Assembly (NCBI GenBank): GCA_021234155.1
Contig: JAJEKV010000027.1
Location: forward strand, 12,598,716-12,662,715
Reading direction: 5' to 3'
DNA length: 64,000 nucleotides
Source: Isoetes taiwanensis
Taxonomy: Eukaryota; Streptophyta; Lycopodiopsida; Isoetales; Isoetaceae
The position numbers were made by a program, and so were the translations under genes. The notes below the pieces were generated by a model. That model searched no databases. It had not been told where the DNA came from and worked only from the letters and a program-made list of their open reading frames with translations. The first letter of the stretch is position 1; each line of letters begins with the position of its first letter. Below are positions 12,225-24,400 of the stretch, piece after piece.

Positions 12225-13421
12225 CCAAACTTCCGGTTAGCCGGTATGCACAGCAGCCGCCTGGCAACAGGGATGACCTAACATTTACAGCTTACGGGAG
12301 GTTTTTAGCAGTTTTTGGCATATTCTAGGTATATGCTAGTATATACCATGAATATGCCAAAAACCCACATAAACAAGGGATTGCCCCCCTAGGGGCAACC
12401 CAAAAATCAATAAGCGGGACCACGACCACGACGAGCTATTTCCATTTCTTCCTCTCATAAAGGACGGCAAGGCATGGACTTTTTTAACTTTATTTGCAAC
12501 GAGCATTCGCACTCTTTTTTGAACTTTATTTGCATTGACTTTGCAATTCGACCTCTTTCCCTTAAGTTAGAAATATAAGAACCAATCTTTAACATTAGGG
12601 TCATGCCGGATGAACTTAATGCATCCTTTCTCTATACAATCCGGCATGTGATTCAAGGTAGAAAATATTGTAAGGCTATGTTTTTCTAAGAGACAGGAAT
12701 GATCAAAACTCTGTTTTCACTTGGTTTTCAACCCAATAAGATTGAAACGACTAAACTAATGTAGTATTGGCATTGCTGAGAACACTGTAGCAGAACCCTG
12801 TAGCAGATATTCACTGTAGTTATGTGATGATAAGTCTGTATTTACAGGGATTTTAGCTAGTTGTAGACCACCGATTTACACCTGTTACCTTTTTGTATAG
12901 ATAAGACAGAGGTAAGACTCACGAAATTGCTACTGAACCATTCAAGATGGTATGACAAATACCTATATCTTTAACAATTTAAACATGTTTTCAACATGCT
13001 ACCTTGTTTTAAATTGTGCCTCAAAATTTATCTGCAAATACTGAAAATTGTATCTTTTAGTTAATAGATCCAAAAGAGAAATACTGTTAGTAACAACAGT
13101 CTTCCACATTTGCAGCATTGAATATTTACTGGAAGAAAAATAAAGCTTACTCTGTTGCTACTAGTACAAAATGCTTAATCTTAGGACCACCCTGTCCAAC
13201 ATGCGTGCAAAAATAAATTATTTATGCCTGTTTCAGCAAATAGTCATAGCCCAAGAACTAAGTCACATGTACTAATTTACTAAGAAGGAGCAAATTAAGT
13301 ATCTAAACTTGCCAACCATCCAAGTCTTCTTCATGAGACATAACCGCAGCAGCATGGAGATCTTGTGAAGTCTTAGATTTGTTCCTCTCCTGATAATTTC
13401 TTCTATTAAGAGATGAATTCT
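12225..13421. other. hAT interior, no gene recognised
   Basis: Nothing coding was recognised. There is a short palindrome around CCCCCTAGGGGCAA near 12384-12400 and AT-rich sequence. The far end adjoins the 3' end of the transposase gene. Confidence 0.45.
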
Positions 13422-16400
13422 AAATGGCCAATGCGTTCTCGTAAGGAAAATTTGTGTCATCATACTTACATGCATAGATACGAAGACTGCTATCTAGATT
13501 CTCTGTCAACTTGTTACGTACCTTATTCTTGAGAATGCCTAATGCACTAAATGTTCGTTCGTCTTCCACAGACCCAAGAATAAATGATTGACAAAGATCT
13601 GCAAGCCTAAAATACTCTGACATACGCTCACAAAGCACTTGACTATTGCCAAGTATTATCCACAACTTTGTAATAATTGTTGGATCCTTCTTGAATTCAT
13701 CGTCAGAGAACTTCTCACATTGTGCCCACATAGTTGCACCAAAACAAATAGACTGCTCCTTCAATTTCTTTTCATCCAAAATGCCATTAATCTCTGCCAT
13801 GCCATTTTGAGATGATGTTTTACAAAAGTGAGCAGAAATAATCTTCAACCTTCCCTTAAACTCCTCCTGTATTCTTTTTAGCTCTCTATCCTTCTCCTCT
13901 ATTGTTTCTAGCTCTTTATTCCTTCGCCAAAATCGTGGATGAACTATGGCAGTAGCTTCCAAGAGCTCATCTCGTGGAAAGTGCTCTCTAATTTCATTTG
14001 AAACTGCTGCAGCTACCTCCTTAAGGTTTTTTCTTACTTTTGTAGTAATGCTTTCTAGATCAGTTTTAGGAACGGGTGCCCTCCTTACAAGCCGTCCACG
14101 AATTCGATGTTTTGGAGAATACATCTGCATGTGGTGCATAATCAAGTAAGATAATATTGATTTTCACTAATTAAAAACAGAAAGATCTACCTGAATCAAT
14201 CTTGAATGCACTTTCATACAAATATTTCCTTTGTTATTGTATCTTAGAGAACTCTTGGGACTGTCACTTTCAATATCAAGTAGTTTGTACCACGCTAAGA
14301 ACTTGTCTTTATTGTATGGTACATCCAGTGCAGAAGAGTATAAGCACCCAAGAGTCGTGCAACACAGTTTCCTTGCTGTTGTGTACTCAGAAATATACAT
14401 TGTTTCCTTGGATGCCATTTTCACGAGCATGTTCATCTCATTTAACATGGGCAGCAAACCTGCAGACAATTTTTGAAGTCCTTAAAGTCACGTCCTAACG
14501 ACATTCCATCAAAGATTTAGAGAACAAAACTGACTTCTCTCATTGATTTTAGCAACCAAGTTGCTGCTCCAACTACAATGGCCTGTTTTAGTTGCAGTAC
14601 AATGAAGTCAAGATAAACGTGAAGGTGAAATTACAGCAGATTAGGTAGATGGAGACCTATTCCATTCTAGTTCATTGATGGAGCAAAACATATCAACATT
14701 CTATTGTACTAATAAATACAAGCTCCAAGAGATCACAACTCATCAAGAGCGTACAGTACATCAAAAAAGCCAAGCACATGCAAGTACCTCACTGAATTTA
14801 ATGTGGAATTCATCCACCAACAAAGGCATATAGAAATTCATGCTAAAAACTAGAAGAAAATAACAGCACAAAATTGTTGTAAGAAGGCGGCATTACCAGC
14901 AAGTGTGAACAATGTCTCCAAATCCGTGAGGCGAGCTAATAATTCACTTGCCTTATCTGTGTCACCACCTTCATCTACTAATTTGTCCATCAAACCAACA
15001 AGTGCAGGATATTCTTCAAGAAGACGCTTTGCTGGAAAATATAAAGATATCCATCTTGTATTCACTGTCTTCATAAGCTTTTTGCCTTTAGTTAATCCTT
15101 TAGACATATCTCGGAATTGCAAGTACCTGCTAACATCATAACATCATCAAAAGAAAATAGAAACCTAAATAAGAGAATGAAAACATGCCTTCAATAACAT
15201 TACCTTTTTGGACTGCGGCAAAAGAACGTGGCTGCACAACTTACAAGTCCTTCAACATTCTCAATGCATTTGAAAGTATCCACAATTTTATACGCCAAAT
15301 CCATCCGATGGGTCATGCAATGAATGGCCAATGCATAAGGGGCCAATGTGGTCTGAATTCTCACACATAATCCAGTTCGATGTCCTTGCATGACGGAGCA
15401 TCCATCAACCCAATGCACACAAGTTTCTTGGCAATGTCTTCAAAGGACAATTCTAATTCAGTAACAAGATTCTCCTTCACGATCTCAAATAAGCTTAGGG
15501 CTGTGGCATCCTTTGTCATCTTTGTAACAGCAACAAAGTGTGATTCCCGCACATGTTTATGTACACAATAAATGGTCATGGAAACCCAAGAAGTGAGGTC
15601 CTTTGCGCTGGCCTCATCTAAAGATATTGCAAAATAGTCACATTTCTTTAATGTTTCTATCAAGTCATCTTTGATGACTCGATCTATTGCTTTACCAAAC
15701 TCCCAACCACCATTTCTTGACCAATGTGATGAAGGCAGGTTTTGAGTGCCAATTGCAACCAAATACGGCTTAGCATATTCATAATCTAGCATGGGTCGTC
15801 CCCTCCTCAAAATATGAAAGACTGTTTGTATTTGTATGATTTTGCTTCTCATTTGCTTCTCTAATGCTTTTTTATGCAAGCTAGGAATTGAATGTTTTTG
15901 TTTTATCTTCTCTTCCCAAATCCACTTCTTATATAATGCTTCATTCCTAACATGCAAACAATCTGCTGCTGTCTTCCATCTTACCACACTTTCCTCTTTT
16001 CCATCCACAATCTTCTTCTCGTATATCTTTCCCAAATGCTTCTCAATTGTATCCAATTTTGGCTGCATCGTATGAGGCCTGCGATTCTTCCATGAACAAA
16101 TAGAACACCGTGCTAAAACTATTAGTCTGCTGCCTGCCTCTTCCTCATATCTCTCTATGCAAGGGTATATTTCTGCCCAAGTCGGCTGAAATTCCCTTTC
16201 ACTAGCAGCCCATCCTTTCCTCCCTCGCTTCCTCTTACGTTCTTCTTCCATCTCAATGTCTTGTGGTTCGGACTGAGATTGCAGCATTGCCATGCATTCA
16301 TCAAGATTTTCATTCTCAATTTGAATGGCATCTTCGTCTTCTCCATCCATCTTGTCCATTTGAGGTTCAAAGTCCTGCTCCAATATCGAATGTGAATCAG

Positions 16401-16479
16401 CCATATTTGAAGTAGAGGCATGGTTTGTGGAGCCATTGAAATAGGCAAGGATGCCTCCTACTTTAGGCCTCTTATTCAT
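13422..16479 (-). pseudogene. hAT-family transposase gene (ZNF862-like type), with introns, possibly frameshifted
   Basis: Exon 1 (16479-15204) starts at an ATG shortly after a TTTGCAG acceptor. It carries an acidic, Lys-rich N-terminus with a basic patch (RKRKRGRKGW), a Cys/His region (CSICSW..., H...) and the hAT core; near 15410 the frame shifts within the conserved DGCSVMQGHRTGL motif. It ends at an AAG|GTAATG donor. Exon 2 starts at 15126 after an AG acceptor and contains NTRWIS, typical of hAT transposases. Later exons lie about 14469-14190 and 14125-13422. The last carries the hAT dimerisation signature (GSVEDERTFSALGILKNKVRNK) near its C-terminus. Without the frameshift it would be about 800-900 residues, normal for the family. 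The DNA-cutting and joining role is known for the family; activity here is doubtful. Confidence 0.8.
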
Positions 16480-17254
16480 GATAACTCTCTGCAAAGCAAG
16501 ACTATTTCTTAATCAATAGAGTGGCTATCATGACTGTCGTGCAAATGATTGTAGTGTAAGGCACTAAAGTTTATGCTTCTAACAATAAAAAATACGTGAT
16601 ATATTGTAAGTATTCACAATTACATATTCCAGCAGGTATACACTATTACACATTATCATTCACAAGAGATTTTAGCAGAGATTTTAAAGCCCATAAATTT
16701 TAAAAATATGCATCAAATAGTACAGTTTCTTGCAAATAGAAATCTGCTTATAAGTACCTTCTTAACTTGGCTGCAATCACAATTGGCAAACACCGAATCT
16801 CTGATTTCTCAAAGCTTAAGATCTTGAATCGATGACCTTTGAAGAACTAGATCTGCATTCGTCCATACTTAGTACCGGCATTTTTTAAAATCATATACAA
16901 GGTTAAAAAGCACATAAAAATGCTTTGATATTGTGGCTTAAAACCTCAAAAAGGCATGCAATATTGCTTCCACAATATGGCGAATCCACCAACAGAATGG
17001 CGACCATGGATTTAGACCATATTGCTTCCATAACAGTGGTAATGGCGAATCCAGACCCTTAGAACCTCAAAGCCGTCGAAAAGTTGGCTAAACTCTCTCG
17101 AATACGTTTCCTGAGGATAGGCGAATTCGATGGTGGTGGCGGGAGGATCCACCGAGATCTTGGCTAATAAATTTTTTTTTTTTTTTAAGCCTACCTAACA
17201 TTCGTGCAATTTTTTTTTTAAATTTGGAATATTCGCCTTGGCGAATATTCGCCC
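16480..17254. other. hAT 5' non-coding end
   Basis: This is AT-rich sequence upstream of the transposase gene, with T-runs at 17170-17186 and 17211-17220. It ends in two head-to-head copies of the GGCGAATATT subterminal motif. It probably holds the transposase promoter; no clear TATA box was assigned. Confidence 0.5.
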
Positions 17255-17269
17255 TTAGAGACAACACTA
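17255..17269 (-). repeat. Right terminal inverted repeat of the hAT element
   Basis: The inverse complement of this segment is TAGTGTTGTCTCTAA, identical to 1328-1342. It is followed by GCTAGAGAG (17270-17278), the target-site duplication. Confidence 0.75.
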
Positions 17270-17278
17270 GCTAGAGAG

Positions 17279-19280
17279 GCAAATGATGAGCAAGCTCAGG
17301 CATGTACTCTTGATGAAGAGCGTGTGTCTGAGCATGATCAGCTAGATAGGGGTTGTTATCCAGAAGCAACCATTGAAGTGTGGGGTCACCCTGAAAGTTC
17401 TGTTGTGGCCCATCCCGAAATCTCTCCTGTGTATCACCCAGATAGAAATCATGAAAAATGTAAGCCATGGGCTGAACAACTCTGAAGGTGATGAAATCCG
17501 GATCTTCGCAGTGAATGAGATCAAAGACCAAAAGTGAAGAGCTTACACCTTTGTCTTCAATAGAGAGTTCTGGCCAGATCCAAAGAAAATCTGCAGTGCG
17601 CAGGGGAACATCTATGGGACCATCAGCCCCATGCCACTTCAGAAGAAAGAGGTGGCGGCGGGCAACCACATAATCCAGATAACAGGAAGGAACAGGGAAA
17701 TCAATAGGCAGGTTGCTAACTATGGTAACATAGCCGTCAAGTTTGGTCTGAGCCTCATCAGCAAACTGAATAGCTTGTTGTAGCTGTTGTTCGAGGTCAC
17801 GGATCCTGTTGTCCTTTTCTAACAGAAGGCGTGATTGGTCACGGACCCGTTTCTGAGAAGTGTTGACCTGTGAGGAGGATTGCCCAGGAGCATTGAGGCG
17901 AAGCACGGTAATCTCAGCGTCATCAAGAATTTTCTATTTCTGAACCTCCGTAAGCTGATCTTGAAGAGAGGTGAGCTGAGAGGTCTGTGTGGAAAGATGA
18001 GCCGTCAAGGAGGCAATTTGAGCGTCACGCTCTGTAAGGTTTTGAACTTGAGTGCTGTAATTGTCACAAAGCTCAGAGTATAAGGCATCTAGCTTAGCAA
18101 TATCTTTCTCCTTGTTACCCAGGAGGGTATCTTTGGACTTGTTTTGCTCCAATAAGTCCTGAATTTTGGTTTGGAGCTGAGCCTGCTGATCTGTAAGCAG
18201 AGTAATCTGATTTTGGGCAGCCTTGAGATCTTCAACGGGCCTGTAAAAAGGCCCCGTGCTTCTCTTAAAGCTGGGTCTCTAGAGTCTGAACTTGCGTGGT
18301 AGCAGCTTGAAGATCGCGGTGAACCGCGTCGGAGGTTTCCAGGGCCATTTGAACCCCATTCATAAGAGCTTCTTGGGATTCCTGTAACTTGAGAGCAGTA
18401 GCTTGAACTTCCTGCTGATACTGGTACAAAAGCTGTCGAGGGTGCTGTGGTGGTGGAGTCTGCTGTTGCCTTGTTTGTGATGTTTGTGAAACATGGTGTG
18501 AACTGGAATGCTTGGATTCTGTAGCGGAGGAGGAGACAGTGACATGTGAGTGCGGAATTTTGACATGACCAAAAGAAGTAGGGCGTGAAGTGCCGACTTA
18601 GTGAGTTTGGGGAAGGGATCGCTGAGTGGAATCATGAGAATGAGGAGGTGTGGGAGGAAAGTAATGACAGATGAGGGCTTGAAGATGGCCTCCCACGGAA
18701 ACTTCAGAGATAGAAGTGGCAGCCCGAAGACGGTCAACTTCTTGGAGAAGACGGTAGAACAACAATTGGGGCCAATCAATATGGTTGTTGGAGTGAGTAG
18801 CAGTGATTACCATATTATAGAAAGGCTTATTGATATGGGTGTTCTTGATAGAATACCCAAGGAAGTTTCATGGGGCTTGTCAATATTTGTCAGGCGATGC
18901 ACATTTGCGTGATAAGCAGGAGCTCCAAACTCAGTGACATCGAGATCCTGTATGGCAGACCAAGATAAACAAGGGGTTTGCAAAGGAATATGGAATACCT
19001 CAGAAATCAGGTGCTGGGTCAGCGAAATGGTGGTGCCATCCACCACAGTAGTGTAGCCATGTGGACTGTTGACGATGTTAGCAAGGAACTGCTTCAACTG
19101 GTCTGGATTTGGAGCCGGAAGTTCCATTTGTGAGAATTCGTAAAGCTTCTGGCGTTCTGCGACTTCACGATTTGGGCCAACAAGGGCTTCACGGAAGGTG
19201 GGTGTCAAGAAAGATACTGACTCAAAAAGAGCCGGTTCCCTGGGAGCAGCTTGAAGTGTAGGAAATCTTGGTGCAGCCAT
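17279..19280 (-). pseudogene. Gypsy A accessory ORF, N-terminal half
   Basis: The start ATG is at 19280 in a strong context (GCCATGG). The first 160 residues contain a globular block with VVDGTTISLTQHLISEVFHIP followed, after a frame change near 18810, by NHIDWPQLLFYRLLQEVDRL and a GGHLQAL helix. This pattern resembles the 'putative plant transposon protein'/plant-mobile-domain-like modules found in extra ORFs of Tat-lineage gypsy elements. A Pro/Gln/Ser-rich linker (about 18600-18350) and a long heptad-rich coiled coil (about 18300-17780) follow, then a Trp/Leu-rich block ending at the hAT insertion. The ORF is sense to gag-pol and lies downstream of integrase. With the other half (410-1318) the product would be near 950 residues. 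Frame breaks near 18810, 18600, 18150 and 17920 may be partly artefactual. Confidence 0.6.
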
Positions 19281-19808
19281 GGCAAAGAGCTTCAGAAGAG
19301 AGTGGTGATGCAAAGGCGGAAAACGGAGAACGGAGGACGAAGGCGCAGAGAGACGAAAAGGTTTAGGGCGCGCAAATGGAGGCGAAGCGGCATGAGGAGG
19401 ACGAAACTGCAACCGTTGATGGTGCCAGGTGTCGCAAGATGCGAAGGAGGCGATTGAGAGGCAAAAATTTGGCTAAGTCCCCAAACAACAAAGGGAGAAG
19501 CAATGAACGGTGGAGATGAGACGTGAGAGAATGATCGGATGTGACAGGTGGCCCAATGACACACATTAATGGTCGACGGGCATGAAAAGAAGGCATGGCA
19601 TTTAATGCTGGCAACTCAAAGTGGGATATCATTAAAACGAATGTGTCAGAAGGTACCATGGCTAGATATGCGGCGGGAGAAAAGATTCTCATTTTAGAAA
19701 CAGCCTTGCATTGCAAACACGTTGGCGAATTTTCTGATTGGTCCACGTCGACAAGGAGTTCCTCGGTTGGCTATATAAGACGAACCGGGAGTGAAGCGAA
19801 GACATCCG
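19281..19808. promoter_or_regulatory. Divergent intergenic region of gypsy A
   Basis: This 528-bp stretch separates the start codons of the sense accessory ORF (19280, minus) and the antisense cysteine-rich ORF (19809, plus), so it must hold both 5' regions. A clear TATA box (TATATAAG, 19772-19779) faces the plus-strand ORF. The minus-strand leader is pyrimidine-rich with no evident TATA box. Promoter function is inferred from layout. Confidence 0.45.
19772..19779 (+). promoter_or_regulatory. TATA box for the antisense ORF
   Basis: TATATAAG lies 30 bp before the first ATG of the 19809 ORF. A normal TATA-to-start distance would place the transcript start within a few bases of that ATG, so translation might begin at the second ATG (19821). 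Confidence 0.45.
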
Positions 19809-20075
19809 ATGGCGCTCAGCATGTCTGCGTCTGGTTTGAATGAGAACTGCACTATGCCGTCTAACTGTCAGGAGTGGATTACCTGCAAGATGGATTGTCT
19901 GGACCTCTGGCGCTGCCACAATCGTGGCCTGGCGATGGATGGCTGGTGTGCCGGGATGGCTGAACATCCCGATCCTAAGACCAACGGGATGGAGGTGGTT
20001 CTGCACCTTCGCTGGGACCCGGAGCAGAACCTCTACCACCTCCTCCGCATCACCTCTGCTCCGAACCCGGAGTAA
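19809..20075 (+). CDS. Small cysteine-rich antisense ORF in gypsy A
   Basis: This 88-codon ORF runs opposite to gag-pol and converges on the integrase end, with 140 bp between the two stop codons. Its first 50 residues hold six cysteines (spacing C-x5-C-x5-C-x3-C-x5-C-x11-C) and its C-terminus is the charged block DPEQNLYHLLRITSAPNPE. I do not recognise the family. The C-terminal block is preserved with only two substitutions in the same antisense position in gypsy B (42156-42222), which argues for selection on the protein. No signal peptide or membrane segment is evident. Antisense extra ORFs after integrase are known in Tat-lineage gypsy elements (for example Grande-type); a Cys-rich one of this size is unfamiliar to me. 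Confidence 0.5.
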   Translation: MALSMSASGLNENCTMPSNCQEWITCKMDCLDLWRCHNRGLAMDGWCAGMAEHPDPKTNGMEVVLHLRWDPEQNLYHLLRITSAPNPE

Positions 20076-20214
20076 AGGGATTTTCTTCTTAGGTTTTTAG
20101 TAGATAGGGCTCTGAGCCCGTTTTTGTATATAGGGCAGTGCCCATAGCAGAAATAGCTGGGCTGTACCCACATTTTGTAAAAACAATCCACCTATAATAT
20201 AATATGCCACTGTT

Positions 20215-21484
20215 TTAGTCACTTTCTGTTGTGGTTGCGTTTTGAACAGCATCTGTTTGTTGATTTTCTCTTTCTGTGTGATGAAATGTTTTGAGGCGAA
20301 AGCCATTAACCAGTGTAGGTAATGGAGTGCCATCTAACTCAGCCAGTTGGAAAACGCTGGGTCGAACCACTTGAACAATTTGATAAGGGCCAAGCCAACG
20401 AAACTTAAGTTTACCCGAAAAATTTTTGTACCGAGAATCATAAAGAAGAACCAAATCTCCTTCTTTGAATGTTTTTGTCTTCAGACGTTTGTCATGTAAA
20501 GATTTTTGCAACTGTTGTCCATGAAGAACATCCAACTGTTCCAATTGATAGACCCTTTCTTTGAGTGCAGCAGGCGGATTATGGGCAGTAGCCAGTTGAA
20601 AACAGAGAGTTGGAAGGATGTATTCAAACGGCATGAGAGCTTTTTGACCATAAACCAATTTGAAAGGAGTGTGACCAGTAGCGATTTTGAAACAAGTATT
20701 GTAAGCCCAAAGAACAGTAGGAAGCTTGTTTTGCCAGTCAGTGCGAGAAGCGTCACAAATTTTCTTGAGAATTGTGACCAGAGTTTTGTTGGTGCTTTCT
20801 GCCAAACCATTGCCTTGAGGGTAGTAAGGTGTGCTCTTGTGATGATGTATCAGGAGATAATCCGTCAGCTCCTTAATGGTATGATTGATAAAATGAACAC
20901 CACGATCACTGACCAACTCCGTGGGGCAGCCGAATCGCGTGATGATTTGTTGATAAAGGACCCTAGCTGTGCTTGCTGCAGTGTTGTCTGGAAGTGCGCA
21001 AGCTTCCGCCCATTTGGTAGCGTAGTCAGTGAGAACCAGAATGTAGCGGGCACGGGTGTGCCGCGCAGGAGGGTCGATGGGTCCCACAAAATCCATTCCC
21101 CATTTGCTGAAGGGAAGTGGCGTGGCGACAGGCGTCACGGGAAGAGCGTCACGGGCCGTCAGCCGTCCCACACGCTGGCAAGCATCACACGTGCAGGCGT
21201 GGGCGTGAACGTCTTTGAAGAGCGTGGGCCAAAAATAACCAGCAAGAAGGATTTTGCGTGCCGTGGTGTCACCATGAAAGTGACCACCACCTAGCCCTTG
21301 ATGAGCTTCTCGGACAATATCTGGAACTTCATGAGGTAGAACACAGCGTCGAAGGATGGTATCCTTACCCGTTTTGTAGAGATGTCCTGCAACCATGGTG
21401 TAGTCACGGACCTCGCGGAGAAATTGATGTCGACGGGATTGCCGCTTGGCATGAGAGAGCGTCGCGTCTTCTGGTGGAAGAGCG
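20215..21484 (-). pseudogene. Gypsy A integrase
   Basis: The frame (21396-20215, extending upstream to about 21484) shows the integrase zinc finger (HQGLGGGHFHG... CDACQ), the DDE core with Asp in GMDFVGP, Asp in LVSDRGVHF and Glu in GNGLAESTNKT, and a C-terminal beta domain (GDLVLLYDSR... RWLGPYQI). These residues are complete. Integrase joins element cDNA to chromosomal DNA. The open frame itself is intact over 393 codons, but the RT/RNase H part that should precede it is missing, so the polyprotein as a whole is broken at 21484. Close relative: 40720-42000 in gypsy B. Confidence 0.85.
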
Positions 21485-24400
21485 CTGTTGCCCTGCTATG
21501 GCAACATGGCAAGTGCCAGCAAATCTCATTTATGTTGCAGGAAAAAGAAGATACTATGTTGAAGAACCAAGTGAAGACATTGGACTGGAATCAAGGTCAC
21601 ACATTGAGAGGATCTATGCATCTAGAAGTTTGGAAGACCCCTATGAAGTTTGCAAGCTATTAAAGTGGTATCTTTTCTCTTTCATATTGTCATTTCTATT
21701 CCCTTACCTCACACTCCACATCTCCAACATTCCATCACCCCATACTATCATACATCTCACACATAGCCTTTTGTTCCATAGTTGACCTACCACTACCTAA
21801 GGCACATTTTCAAAGTTGTTACACCAAAAGGATTGCCTAAGCATCAAGTTCTACATCATCTTTCTCCACCATATCATTCCATTATCACACACTCCACACC
21901 ATGTGGCTAAAAAAAAGGGGGGGCATTTTATGCTAGCCAAAATACAAAAAAAGGGGGAAAGGGAAAGCTAAACACGAGTTTGCCTAGTCACCACCTCCAA
22001 GTGACATGGCATGATGACTAGATACATATGTCATCACTTACAAAGCCACATTGGTCCACTCATCATTTGCCACTTCCATAGGTCATTCACCAAGTTGCCA
22101 CCTAAGCAACAAGTGTCCACATCACCACATCACTCCATACCATGACATCACTTAACACCATTACATCATTCCACATCATCACATCACCTTGCATCATCAA
22201 ATGATGACTAGGCAAATGTTGACCAAACCCAAAAAGTTGGTCAACCACAAGATTGAAATGATTGACAAATGTGCCTATTAGCCTTGTTCTTCCTCCTTGC
22301 CACCTCACCAAATCCCATGTCTAATGCCTACTCACCCCATTCATTTTTTCCACAAAAATCAAAGTATTGCATTTGAAAGTTTGACAATACCACCTGATAG
22401 CCCTCATGAAGTCATGCCAGCTGGCACAAAAAATTTTGAAAAAAGAGTGTGTATTGATCTTCTAAATGGCTTTCTTGGGAAACGTGCTTCATTTGAAAAA
22501 ATGGCAAAACCTACCTACATCTACCCCCCCATCTATCTACCCTCTCATCCTCTGCCAAGTGGCGTCCCCCCTGGCATGCCAAGTCGAAACACGAGCCGAG
22601 CTTGGCGTGGGAGGAGACCACGTAATCAAGAGAGAGGAAAATAGCTCTCTATTTATACCTTAGCCTCTTTTTTGATTTCTGCCTGTGGGATAATTGCTCT
22701 CAAGAAAACTCCGAACCCTAAAAATGTGACTTGCCAAGAACTTGTTTTTTGTCGATTGAACTGAGCAATCATTACATTGGCTAACCAATCCTGTCCTGTT
22801 ACACCCAAAGAAATGTCTAAACCAACCAAAAACATGGCCAAGATCCCGAATTTGCCAAGATCCGGCCGGAAACAGAGTTTTTTAAAAGGGGATTCATTCG
22901 ACAGAGAAAGGTGTGGGCTTTTGCGCGATTCGAAGACGAAGTACCTGAAGTGTGAAGTCGGAATTGATGCTGAGAGTTCCTCCTGCCTCAAGAGATCTAT
23001 TCTGAGGCATATCATGATTGATTTGTATCCAAAAAATTCTCGATTTGTGTGTTTCAGAGATGTCCTGTTGATTGATCACCTTGATCATTGACATGATATC
23101 AAATATGATGACTGTGATTCCAGTTTAATGAAAATCTGACCTTGGAAAATATCATTTGATGCATTTGTGTTTGAATTAACTCTAGAAATGGGAAGAAAAA
23201 GCCATGATCTGCATCTGGTTTGCATGCAAAACTCTAGCTGCATTACTACAATCATTTAGGAAGGGAAAATCTACAAAAAAAAAGGAGAAGAAAGATCAAC
23301 CTGTAGATGTTTTAAAGTCTGTCTTGTTTTTCATGAACATCAGATGCTCAGATGTGCTTCTCGAATTACAGACTGAAATTTTGACCTTGAAAATAGCATG
23401 CTCTTATTGTGCAGGCCTCGTGTTCACTGTACGAATGTAGTTGGATTAAAAATTCATCACCATTCTCATTTGGCAAAATTTAGTGCACTGTCCAGTCCAT
23501 TGACCAATTTCTGACTTAGTCAAGAATCATTATTTCTCACCAACCGTGAAGATTCTTTGCATAGACTTCCTACAACACTTTCTTCAGATATCATTGTGGC
23601 ATGCTATGCCTGTTTGGGTTCAAAATGACGAGTACATTGATCTCTGTGCCTGTTAGAATAAGACTAGCTTTTTTGGCTTTAGGGAAACTAGTGAAATCTT
23701 GTTTTCTGGAAGTTTGAGAACAGATATTTCAGCACAGAGTGATCACCTCAAGTGATCTGGAGGTCCTAGACCAAGATTAGTGCTTCTTTGACCTGAGGTT
23801 GGTGGCTTAGCCAGGTTTGCCATCAACATTTTCGAGGTCCTACCGAGATTTCCACCTGGTTTATAAAGAACTCATGGCTCCTAGAAGAAATGAACAGCAA
23901 GAAGCTCCAGAACCATTGGAACCACAAGGAGTACATTGCGGTACCGTGGTGCAGCCAAATTATGCAATCCCACAGTATTTTGAGCTAAGTTTGCCCATTA
24001 CTCCACCCATATTTGAACCAACTATGAATGCTAACCATTTTACGAAGGTATTTGATGAATATTATAGAGATTATGGTTGTAAAAGGGTGTAGGTTTTCTC
24101 GAGTTTAAGAGATGCATGAAATCGATGAGGCATATGCTTGGTGTGAGCATGTGACCTCGAGTTATGGGTACTTGATATATATGAGAGTCTTGTGCAGCAA
24201 TTTTTAGCTAGGTTTGGCAAACTGCGCCCCTCAAGAGCTAGCAAACGAGAACTCTGAGACTTTTTGTATAAGGGCGGTGAAAGTATTAACCACTATGTGG
24301 AAAGGTTTAGTGCATACCGAGGAAATGCCAAAAGAGTCGGTACCTACTCCCACACTCTATTTTGTGGCTGCTTTCATTAAGGGACTCATCACCAAGACCT

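Larger units (their letters stand above)
1328..17269 (-). mobile_element. hAT-type DNA transposon with nested copia insertion
   Basis: The ends carry a perfect 15-bp terminal inverted repeat TAGTGTTGTCTCTAA (1328-1342 and, inverted, 17255-17269). Subterminal copies of GGCGAATATT lie near both ends (around 1374 and 17225-17252). The 9-bp repeat GCTAGAGAG flanks the element, and the gypsy accessory ORF resumes on each side. A hAT-family transposase gene lies at 13422-16479 on the minus strand. Without the copia insertion (1600-7158) the element is about 10.4 kb, long for a hAT. Its left two thirds hold intron-containing gene-like sequence (9829-12224), so it may have captured host DNA. The left 271 bp recur at 29371-29641. 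Confidence 0.65.

Noticed and set aside
19251-19457. 68-codon plus-strand Arg/Lys-rich frame
   Set aside because: It overlaps the start and leader of the sense accessory ORF on the other strand and has no other support.
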